Shown in pieces: positions 49,701 to 61,700 of a stretch of 64,000 bases of DNA (position 1 is the stretch's first letter; every line of letters begins with the position of its first letter). The notes below the pieces were generated by a model that worked only from the letters and a program-made list of their open reading frames with translations, did not search any database and had not been told where the DNA came from. The translations under genes and the position numbers were made by a program. This stretch comes from Crocodylus rhombifer (Eukaryota; Chordata; Crocodylia; Crocodylidae): positions 457,008 to 521,007 of the forward strand of contig JAVSML010024348.1 of the NCBI GenBank assembly GCA_038503035.1. Reading direction: 5' to 3'.

Positions 49701-52700
49701 AAGACCAAGTAGCACTTCTCATCCCAAAACACTTCAACCATAATATAGACAACCTATTGCTTAATTGCAGCCTCCTCTGGGATGAAAAATGGTAGTCAAC
49801 GGGCTCATCCACACAGATCCTGGTTTTCTCTGTTTAAAAATTGCCAATTCTCTGATTAAAACCCCCCAAATCTATGATTAAAATGAAATGCCACTAAATA
49901 TATAAGTAATCAGTTGAATACAATGTTTTATTGACATATTTACAATTTTAAAACAATTTGGAAGCCTACCAGTGCCTCAATAATTATAATAAAATAAATT
50001 CTAAATACCCAATACATTTTGGCATTTGATTTTTGTTTTTTTATCCTGGAAAAATCAGAGCTCCCCATGCACCCTTCACTCACCAGGATGCAAGTCCAAC
50101 TGCAGCTATCCCCTGCCACCGCTTTGTGGTGCTGAGCAGCCTTAATATGCTGGCGCCCTGCCCATGCCATTGCCCCTCACTCCCAAGCTACAGCCCCAGT
50201 GGTGCCCCTCACTATGCCCCCCACCCCCCAGCCCTGCTGGAAAGGGCGCCCATTTGCCAGGGCTACGGGGCCAGAGACACAGGTACACAGTCCCCTGCCC
50301 CCTACAGCAGTGCCTGAGCCCTGGCTGCCACCCACAGGAGGCAGTGGCTGCTGTGGCAGAATGGAGTGTGGAGTCTGGCTCCCTTTCACCCATAGGCAGC
50401 ATGGCTGGAGTGGAGTCTGGGGGGGTGGGGGTGGATGCAGGCTCAGGGCTCCCCACCCTGCTGCCCCCCCCTCACCAGGGCAAAGAGAATCTCTTTTACA
50501 AGGAGAATCCTTTAAAAATTCTACTAACAGCAATTTTCCTTCCCTCAAGGGAACAGCTACTTGAAGCCTTTTCCTATAGCTGTTATGCAGACTAAACTCC
50601 CACTGACTCGCATCTAAGTTATAAGCCTGCAAAGGAAGAACTAGACCACCAGTGGGCAATACCACCCCAGGAACGTGGAGCAAGCAGGTGTCACCTGGAG
50701 ATCTCAGAGCTATACAGCTGAGGCAAGGTGAGAAGCAATGAGATAAGGGAGAAGGAGAAATGAGGGGATAAGAGGAAAGATAGAAGGCAAGCAAGAGAAG
50801 CAGAAACTGAAAGTAGGAAAGAGGTAGGTTTTCACCTTAATTTCTTTGTGTGTGCTCAGCTTCTTCACCATTGATAGCAACCAGATGCAGGCTGCCTGCC
50901 TGACATGTGGGTTAGGGCTGACAATATGCTTATTCAAAATGAGGTCTAGAACCCAGGACACCACGTCATTCACTTTCACATCTGGAAAAAATAAAGATGG
51001 GAAAAATGACTTTAAAACCAAACCTCACATGCACTTCCATATAAATCAACATATAGACAGACCTTTCTTATACAGGCAGTCCTCGACTTACAACGTTTCG
51101 AATTACAACGTTTTGCACTTAAAACATTTATAAATTGACACCCTGTTTCAACTTTATGACGTCAATTTCATCTTACAGTGCTTGAACCAATGCAATGCCA
51201 TGCCAGCGAACAAGTTCGCTGTGTCGCTCATCTCCCTGGAGAACATCTGCCCAAACTTGCTTGGACACTTTCTTTAAGAAAGTGGGCAAGAGTCCCGAAA
51301 AACCTGCAGCCAAGACTCCTGAGAAGATTCCAGCCAACAGCCCTTCAAAAAGTCCAGCAAAGTCACCTCAAAGAAGTCCACCTAAATCAATATGATTGCT
51401 ATTTACAATATAAATACATTAATGTAGCTATATTACTTGTCTATAATTGATCGAGTACAAAATACTGGGGTATTTTTGGTGAAAATAGGGTATTAGGCCT
51501 TGGTTCAGGAACCAATCCCCCATTTATATTTTTTTCTTATGAGAAAATTGGTTCCAAGTTACAACGTTTTGACTTAAGACGCAGTTTTCAGGAACCAATT
51601 GTGTTGTAAGTCCAAGGACTGCCTGTACTGTAAATACCTAGTCTGGGCCTTCAGTACTCAAACAAAGCTCTCAGAGTCATGGGGAGCTTTGCCTGGATAA
51701 AGATTGGAGAATAGCAGCTTCTTAGCTCATTCCTGAAAGGTACTGAGTGCCTATGGAAATTCCTCATTAGTGCACTGCCATGCACTGTAGGCTATGACTG
51801 AGTGTGTTAGAGTTTTTGTCAGGATTGTAATTTCCCAAAGGGAGTCAGCCCAGATTCTCTCAAATTCAGCAATGTACTTAAACCCACCCATATTTGATAT
51901 CAGTGGGACAAGAATGTGCATACAAACATCAAAGAGTTTGCAGAACTGGAGCCTAAGAACATAACCATATTCTTTTTGGATGCACATTTTGCATGCACAC
52001 ATTTTTATGTATCCAAATTATCAGACCATTAAATAAATGGTGCATTTGAGCACACAGTTATGTAGGTGCTCAAGTTCCTGATCCACATGTGCAAATACTC
52101 CTTGTTCCCATCAACCCAAGTATTTGTGTACAAACACAGGAAAAATGTTTACATTTGATCTCGGAAAAACTGCAGGTCTTAAAGTTGAAGTCTGCTTTGG
52201 AAAATTTAGCTCTTACTGTTTTATAAAGGTTTGGTCAGCCTTAAGCATAAAAGGGTCAATAAAACAATAGAAGTGCAATGTAAAATAGCAGTTAGTTAAC
52301 TGTACTTCATTTAGAAGCTATTTTAATTAGTATGTGCTTTGACATCTCCCCTCCCCCTCCCACCCAATTAGTTTCCCTTTACTTCATTGTCCATTCAAAA
52401 AAAATAAGAAAAAACACCCTCTGAAGTAACAGGCAAATGGACTAGAAAAGAACCTAGGCCAGCAAAATGCTGAACAGCCCGCTAAAAATATTAGTGCTTA
52501 TCTGACACAATGACAATAATTTGGGTCTGGGAAAGTGCTTAGCACTGGGGCTGTCCAATGCTTTGGTCTCCAAATCGACTCAGAGATTTGGCCTGATTCA
52601 GCAGCCAAATTGGAAGTCTCCGATTTGATTTGGAGAAATTCAACGATTTGGCCATACACACGGCTTTATATGTTTTTTCTACGTACCTCGGGGTACCAGC

Positions 52701-55700
52701 CATGGTTTGTGAATGGCGAGCTGGCACGGTGCATGGAGCATCCCACAGGAACACAGGGGGGGCCCCCATACGCTCAGCGGCAGACCCAGAAGTACTTCCG
52801 GTCCATTTGTGGGTCCACCACCAAGCGTAAGGGGACCCCCTCCCGTGGGATGCTCCATCCGCCCCACCATCTCAGCGTTCACAAGTCATACCTGGTATCT
52901 CGAGGTATATAGAAAAAACATATAAAACTGTGTCTATGGCCAAATCGCTGATTCTACAAATCAGAATCTAATCGGGACAGTGATCTGAATCAGCAAATCA
53001 AATCACTGTCCCCCCGAACTGGGCCAAATCCGAATGCAATACTGCCCGTTTTGCACACCCCTATATAGCACCTTGAAAGCCTGGGCTGCATAAGTCCTCC
53101 TTCCATCTCCAAATCTGCCACATTGGCTCTGATTACCTGCTGGGGGAGTATATTCTTCCTCTGTGATCATCCAAGCATCACGAGCAGCCACTGAGCTGGT
53201 TCCAATTGCAGCACTGGTAATGGCTTCCCCAACTGTGAACTGGAGTTCTATTTGCTTGGCCTGAAAAATATAGCAAGACCTCATTCACTGTATTTTTTAT
53301 AACACACCATTAATTAGAAACACCTTGCAATTCTTAATCCTCAACTCAATTCTACATGCAGAACTATTGCTGATGCTATTGCTAAGATTTTCAAAAACCT
53401 CCCTGAATGAGTTTTATGTTTAATCTTTTAAAAAAAAATGAAGGGTACTGAATATCCAATCCCATGGGTGGTTTTGAAAAATCTGTCTTTCACACTGTTT
53501 GCTGGTCTCTCTATAGTGCATCACTGAAAATTAGGGAGGCACCAACAGAGATTTTGGGGGCTGATACTGGTAGCCGATTTTTAAGGAGGCGTATCAACCA
53601 ATACCGATCCAATGCAGCTGTGTCCAGCTGGTAAGTTGTTATGGTGGAAGGGGAGGAGGGAGGGAAGGGGCATGGAGGGGTAGATCAACATGCGCCATGG
53701 TGAGGGAGGGAGTGGTGCAGGGTGCCCAGCTGTGCAGGGCAGGGCATGGGACAGAGCCACATCTCATCCAGGGGGGTGAGGCGACAGCGCAGGGCAGGGC
53801 GGGCGGGCTGGAGCTGCCGGCTGGAGCCGAGCCTGAGCTGGGCTTTTCTCGGCAGGGGCTGGGCTTGGGACAGGCAGAGGTGCACTGGGAGGGGCTACAG
53901 GGGGCTGCAGCCACCTCAAATTATGCCGTAGCCCCCTCAACCCCTGTCCCAGTGCTGCTGCTGCCTGCCTGCCCAACACAGCCCCAGCTCAATCTCCACC
54001 TCCACCCACATGACAGAAAGAGCCAGTGCTGTACTGGGTGGGTGATGGCAGCACTGGGAGGGTGAAATTTCGAGTGGCTCCAGACCCCCACATAGGCCCC
54101 CTAACACCACCACTGGCCCCAAGCCCAGCCCTTGCCAGGAAGAGCCTGGCACAGCTCCAGCTCCAGCCAGGAGCTGCAGCCAACCTGCCCTGCCCCACAC
54201 AGATCCGGGGAGGGGGGAAGGAACACGCACCCCCCCATGCCCTCCAGATGAGCTGCAGCTCCATCCCATGCCCTGCCCTAGCCTCAGCCCCACTCCCTCC
54301 CTCACCGCAGGTGCCATTGATCTGTACCCCCACACCTCCCCTTCCCTTTCACCACAATGGACTTACCAGCTGGACACAGCTCTCCAAGCTGCCAGGCTGT
54401 ACTTCTCACTGCCTGCATGCTGGGCTATGGCTGTACACACGCACAGGCATTTATTAGCCAAATTATTGGCTGCATCGGGCCAATTTCCAATATAGCCAAT
54501 TTTCTTTATATCGGTGCCAATCCAGTATCGGACCAATGCACCTCTACTAAAAATCATCAGGTCTGATCTGCACATGTTCATTTCAGGAATCAAGGGGCAT
54601 ATAGTGATCCAGCATCAATGAAAAAAATGTCCACTTCCTAAATAACAACGGATCTGACAGTCATTAGCAAGTGTTGCTGAGGCATTAATGGACTGTAGTA
54701 AAAATAAATTCTCCTTCCTAGAGCACCTGAAAACAAAGTGTTTTTAACTTGCTTTCCAGTTTGGCTGAGCAGCCAAGTAGTACCTCTCAGTGTCACAACT
54801 CCCCCCTCCCCTTCCCCCTTCCACATCCCCCGCACCCCCGGGCTTAGATGGCTAACACTGTATGGTATGTAACCTAGTCGCGTTCCCCTCCTCTCCCCCA
54901 TCCCTCGATTGTTAGTCCCTCGCTCGGGCGCTTTGTATTTCCATCTCAACTTTGTCATCTTTTTCCTGGATTCCCCATCCAAAACATCTACTAATAAAAG
55001 TTAATCTTCTAAACTGAAAAGATGCATGAAATTTGCCCTCCATTTACAAAGGGCCACTGAATAGAATTTAACTGTGGTCCATGTCCCTCTAATACCTCTT
55101 TCTCTATTCCCTTCACCTGTATAAAGAGCAGAATTGCTCATGCTTTTTTCTGCTACTTCTAGCTTTAGGATCCCATCATCAAATATGCTGAGCACCCTTA
55201 AGCTTACCGCTGACTTCCTGGGATTTTTTATTGGCAAAAATCAACGCCATGGTTTTGTTCAAAATAAGCTTCTCAAGCTAAGGTCAGCACTTCCCTAAAG
55301 CAAACATATTTCCCTCTTTTGAACTTCCATTAGGATGATAGAGTTGCACTGGAAATAATCATTGTTAATATCTGAACAGGATGTTCTCATCATTTCTGTA
55401 CTGATGAATCCTATGTGAATGTGATCAAGCAAAAAAGGAAGAAACAACTTGCAAGCACAGAACACGCTATCCTAACATTCAAGAAGCTTTAAATTCTGCC
55501 TTCCAGGATACTGTTCTGCAATTAACTATGTTCTGAAAAATGTTATGCAAACCAGAAGAATGTACATTTACAACAAGCAACTGTGGCCCAAAATTAACAT
55601 AAAACATTCCCAAATCATTTTATACAATGCTCAATTCAAGTGAGCCACATTAGCTAATGTATTTCTGAGAAAAACAAGATATTTTTATCCTGCCTCTCTA

Positions 55701-58700
55701 AAATATTTTGGAAAATCATTATTTCTATTTTTTAAAAAGTGGCCCCCCAAGGCCCAGTTACTGAAAGCACTTGTCCACTTGGATAATTTTACACGCAGAA
55801 AACAACCGTTAGTGGAACAACATATTACGTAAATGTGGGTAGGACAGGGATCTAAAACTGTAAATGCATGTTTAGCTTTTCTAGAACATTTTACAGTAGA
55901 GCTTTACAGCCATAAACTTAGTGTCACCACCTGCTTTAAAACAAGAAAGCGGATTTAAAAAAAAAAAAGTTTTAAATGGCCCAGGGCCTTTGGAAGATGA
56001 ATTTTAACAGAAACTCTCCCAAAATGACAAAGGATAACATAATGGAAGTGCCTTACCTCCACAGAATCCATGAGTCCTTGCAATAGTAGTTTCTGGTGGA
56101 GAAAGTCTCCATCTCCCACTGGAAAGTAACCCAGTGTTTGTATCGCTCGTTCTTTCAACTTAAAAGAAAAATAAATCACTAATTTTCCCCCCATAAATCC
56201 AACAGCTGTATTTTCAATTTGGATTGAAAACCACTGTTTTTACTATTACTCTTTCACACTTCCTTACTAGTTTAAGCACAAGATATTCATCTGTAGGGTA
56301 CTGGACTTCTAGTAATCAGATATGGAAAAGACCTATTGGGTCATTCAGGTCATCATCACGACAAGGCATGACTTTTCCCTATGGTACAGAACAAAAACCA
56401 CACATACTGCAAAGCACCCCACTTGCTGTGGTTTGTTCTCCCTCCATTTGAAAAGCATTGCCTCACTTAAAATACCTTGCTGACAAAAGCTCTTCCTAAT
56501 TTTTAGTCAAAATTACATCATCTTTGCTTCATCCCCACCATCCTCCTTTATAAAACACAGGCTATTATTATTTACCCAGGATGGGCATTGGGTAAATAAT
56601 AATTCTGCTCCCACTGAAGTCAGTGATTAAAAATCCCATTGAATTCAGGAGGAATAGAGTTAAACCACGGCTGTGTACTTTGTGCTTAAGGCGTGACACT
56701 GATATTTTAAATTTGACCCCAAAAAATCCAAGATTGCCAGCTACTCTTCCTCACACAAATGAACTTGGAGAGAAATAAACATAGATCACAAAAAAAATCT
56801 TACCTTATTAGTTTCCTTGCTAGATGGGATTCTGGCCAACAGGCTTTCCACAAGATGCAGCTTTGTAAATCCACTGCCTTCATTGGGGATCGGCAAGGGG
56901 CCATTCCGACCAATCTCCCCAAGGGCTGTACAAGCAGCTACTACCAGGAGCGGGGAGGTGCTGTCCAGAAAGGAACCTATAAAGAACCAACAGGATATCC
57001 TGATTTTTGTCTTCACTATTGTCAAGTATCTAAGCTTCTTAGAATAAAGATTAGGTTTTCTTCTCCCTTCTAAGAGAAAGCATCAGGAGTAAAGTCAATG
57101 GGATTACATTGAAGTAAAAACGGTATTACACAAAGGAGACTGTACTAGAAGTACACACCTGTAGTGTGAAAAGGCAGGAGACTGCCAATGGGATTTTTCA
57201 TCACTCTCCCTTTCCCACATTGGCAGGGGGAGAGAGGCTGGCTCTGGCGTGACAGCTCCAGAGCAACCTGAGCCTGCAGATTGCAGGGAGAAGGGGGCAG
57301 GGCCCAGAGAACAAATGGGCTGGAAGAGGATCAATGCAGCATGCATCGAGGAGGGAAGGCTTGAGAAGCCGCGGGAAAATGCCACAAGGGGCGGGAAACT
57401 TAGAGAAGAGAGCTTCGGAGCAGCTCTCTGGGAAGGTGGAGCCGCAGAAAGATGCCAGACAGGCAAAGGGCAGGCAGTGAGCTGGACAGCATCCAGCTGG
57501 AATGGCTGTAAGGAGCAAAGGAGCCTGCAGAAACAGGGTGGAGCCAGGAAGCTGCACGTGGCTTGCTTGGAGAGCAGAGCCAGCTGTGCGCTCCGGTGAA
57601 AAGCAGCTGGGAAGCTGCACATGGCTCGCCAGAGGAGTTCATCCAGCTGTGCACCCTGGTGAAGAGTGGCAGGGAAGTTGCATGCGGCTCGCCCAGAGAG
57701 CTGAGCCAGCTGTGCGCCCCGGTGAAGAAAGGGTCAGAGAAGGGCCCAGAGCCCCAACAGGACAGGCAGTGTTGGAGCTCAGAGGTACCTGGTGGGGAAG
57801 AGTGGCGACGGGAGCTGGGAGGTGACGTTAGGCTTAGTAGGGAAGTCTCAACTCCCCTGAGGCTAGTCAGAGCCTGAAAGGGATCTGTCAGGGCAAGAGC
57901 AGTCCGCAGGAGGGCTGAAGCCATAATTATAAGACAGGACTTGAAGTCCCAGACAGCATCGAGGCCAGGAGCGGCAGCTGACTGGGCAGGTGCCCAGAGA
58001 GGACCCAATTGGGTCAGAGGGACACAGCAAGGCACTGAAAAGCCCCAACTCAATGTGTGGCAAGACCCAGTAGCCACGAGAGTATACCAGCAGAGGCTGG
58101 TTGACTGAACTTTAATTTCCTAAGTTATTGTTGAAAGAACTGCGTTCTGCGAATCTGTGATGAGGTTAGTTGTGGGGACATTAGCTTGTGCCAAAGAATG
58201 GCTGAGAACAGGCTGACGACTGGGGAGCAACTTATACCAAGAATGGACAGCACGCGTGAGAACCTATCATCCAAGCAAAGTGAGCTCCAAGGCAACAACG
58301 CCAGTTCTGGTCCTGGATGCAGCAAGGGTGGGGGGTAAAAGGGAGGTTGGAGGCCCATATAGAATCCAAACGAGTGAGATCTCACAGGATACCTGCAGAC
58401 ACCATCTCCCAGGAAGAACATTAAGACGTGGCAGGTGAAAGGGAACAAGCAACCGGTTCTGCAAGTAATGCTTTTCTTAAGATCTCACCCTGACATTGCA
58501 AGGGGGTAAACCACTAGGCAAGAGATGTCCAAAACCCTACAATACCTACCAGTGACATGTAGACATATAGTAGTCTATCACATATGACAGACTTAATTAT
58601 TTTGAACAGACAGTATTGTTTATATTTGTGCACTCAGACCAGATAACAGCCTAGGAGACATTTCATTAGACCAACAAGTCCATCAGACAGTTATTTGGAA

Positions 58701-61700
58701 TCAAGACGATTGTCAGTCAACAACACCAACTTAAGAAACATCCTGTACCAGAAGCAAAGTGAATCTATGCACACAGTACCCAAAGTGTTAAGTTACCTAT
58801 TGTTTCTGTTGTAGTCTTTATGAGCTGTTCTTGTTCTGGTATGACATCAGTATTTGGCTCCATATCCTGTAGCTCCATCATCCCAATTTTCTTTTTAGCC
58901 AGGTACCTTCCTACTGTGAATCCCAAAGCCAACAAGGCACCATGTTGGACCTCTGGGTTCTACAGACAATACCAACATTCAGTTTACTGATGGACACGGA
59001 TGCAACCAAGTATTTGATATAAAACAGACTTATATGCAGTCCTAATGGATTGATATACCAAGGCAATTCTGAGCTACTGCATACATGTAGGGGCTCTGGG
59101 GATTTTGGGCTCTGCCAACGTTACTTTACGAATACAAACTTTCAGCAGCTATTTTCAAAAGCATCTAAGCAACTTAGGGGGACAAGTCCTTTTAAAATAT
59201 TCATTGGAACCTGCTTTCCTAAATCCTGTAGAAAATTCTGAAAATCTCCTCTTAATTTACTGTAGAAACATGTTTAATATTTATATAGATTACATACTTT
59301 CTGAATGCGAGTCAACACAGTGCAATGCCCAGTCAGGGCTACACTTTGCCAAATCGCTGTTAAAAATATTATAATATCTTTTCAACAAATTTGTATGTCT
59401 AATTTCAACTGTCCTGCAGCAGGCTACTGAACTTATACAGCTAATAAGATATATATTTGGGGAAGCTTAGCTTAGGAAATCCAGTTCTTTTCTGAGACTC
59501 AGGTATGCAAACCACATCAAAAATTAAAACTATCTGCATTCTTTAAAGAAGTGAATTTAAATCCCTTCATTTTGTTAGTGAAGAGGCTCAGATAAAATCC
59601 AAAGGAAAAGATGAGGGACCAGGGTTCCAGAAAGAGGGAAGAAAAATTCACTTAGTAATGACAGCAGTTATAGGAGGTGGGAGGCTGCTAACTAATCCAC
59701 TGTGAGGAGGGAAAGAAGTCAGGCCGCATCTAGCAGAGGATGCTGGGCTAGACAAACTTTCATTGCCTTCTGGTAAAGGGAAGCCAGGATAGTGATGAGT
59801 AATAAGTTAAACATTTTTCTTTTGTGGGCATCTTTAATTGCTCATGAATAAAGAATTAAATAACTTCCCAAAGTAGCTAGTGCAACCCACCATCTTATAG
59901 GATTATGAATATTCAACTGATTAAATTATTAACAATTGTTCCTGATTCTACTGATTAGGAAATGCCATGACATGAGAAATGTCAAAAACAGATCATTTGA
60001 CCAAACTGAGCAGAGCACCAATGATTCATTCACTTAGGAAGATGTTCTGCTCCTGCGTAACAAACCCTTTCCCCACCTTTAATTAGAAACCAATTAGTTC
60101 AATATTGTTTTTTTGCTTTAAACAAATGATAAAGCTAGTATACTCAGGATATGCTGTCAGCATATCTTCAACATTAAAAACTGGCCAAAAAAGAGATAGA
60201 GAGACCATAATTACATGATTGTCTTTAGCAGTCTTGATCAGTTGCTGTACAGAGGACTTGAGTTCATTTCCAGACATTGTTGACAACACAACAGAATAAA
60301 ACAGTGCTGCCAGTTCACGCATCTCTTCCTTGCTTGTGTTCATCAGGCTCTGCAGAATTTTTAAAAATTATCACAAACATCAAACCTACTACACTATGCA
60401 ATAGCACGAACACAGTTCTGATGCAGCTACTCAGCATAAAATCCAGATTTTATTCTTAAATCTTTTATACCCTTTAAACATTTTTACTTATTACCATATT
60501 TAGGACCCATTTCATATTTACCACCCACATTCAGCTAAAAAAAAAATTGACATTTTACAAGACAATTCTTCAGTTCTGTAGTGCTGTCGGGTAGGCTTTA
60601 ATGCAAAGGTTTTAAGGATAACACACAGAACAGTTGAGAATGCACTGTAAGGATGAACAGTTTAAACATGCACACAAAAACACCCTACAGTTCTCACAGT
60701 TAAATTAATTCACCCACATTGTATGTGTGCAAGTGATATCTTTACCATCCAAGTTGTTAAAAAGTTAAGATTATTATAACAGTGTTAGCAAATATAATAT
60801 AAACATTAATTCTTGATTTTTAATTTGTAACCTTGTTTTCACAAAAAATCAACCTTTGGTACATTTTGTTTTACACGAAAAAATATGTATACAAAATTCA
60901 AATTAAAGGCTTCAAGGAACCATATCAACAGGAAAAACAGTCACCCTAGTGAGATTTATCACAGAAGTCCCAAAACTAGAATTACAGGTCAATTCAAAAC
61001 CTGCATCAGCATAATGAAACTGCCTTCCTCTAAAGAGCTGCTTGAGCAATATCTCTGTGGCCAAATCTGAAAAGGTAACACAATCACAACAAAGGAGGAA
61101 TGGAACTACCTTGTTTTCTGTTAACAGAGGATCTGGCTCGAAGTCTACTAATATAAGGAAAGTAAATGGCCTTAGTTCCTGCCTAAAAATAAGATCCAGC
61201 AAATCTGTACCCCAGCAGAAAATAAGTAATCAAAAAGAGAAAGAAGACTCAGTGTATATTAGATTCAGAACAGGTTTAGGAAATAAAAATGCTGGTAAAT
61301 AATCTATTCTCTTACTAGCCAAGATAAACTTCCAGTTAATGAGCAAATGGCAAATAGGACATCACTTTTGAATGCACTTCTGCCAATGGGTCTAAAAGGC
61401 CTGGAGTCAGAACATAACCAATCGTTAGCAAGCAAAAAATCACATAAACCATTTCTGAAAACTGGGCTCTTTCATATTAGGTACTCAATCTTTAAATCAA
61501 TAATAAAGGTATTACATTCTGTACGTTCATGAGGAAAGTTGGAGAGACACTTGCAATTATTATAAAATTCAAGTTTAAAGAAAGAAAAGAAAGGAAGAAA
61601 ATTGCATTTCAGATAGATCATCCATCAAGGTAAAGGCACTGCAGTGCAGTCTCTGTAAAATGTTAACATGCCACTTGAGGGGATGTGTGAAAGAAGTTGA

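Noticed and set aside
50177..50794. 205-codon minus-strand frame
   Set aside because: It spans the GC-rich hAT copy and the flank of ECPAS exon 8 in the wrong frame, so it is not a gene.
53639..54335. Overlapping frames of 91-143 codons on both strands
   Set aside because: They lie inside the hAT-like element 53532-54546, GC-rich with no domain.
57400..58077. 225-codon minus-strand frame with internal repeats (HSWL...GEP)
   Set aside because: The repeats come from a 63-bp tandem array whose period is a multiple of three. The plus strand is equally open and no domain is seen.
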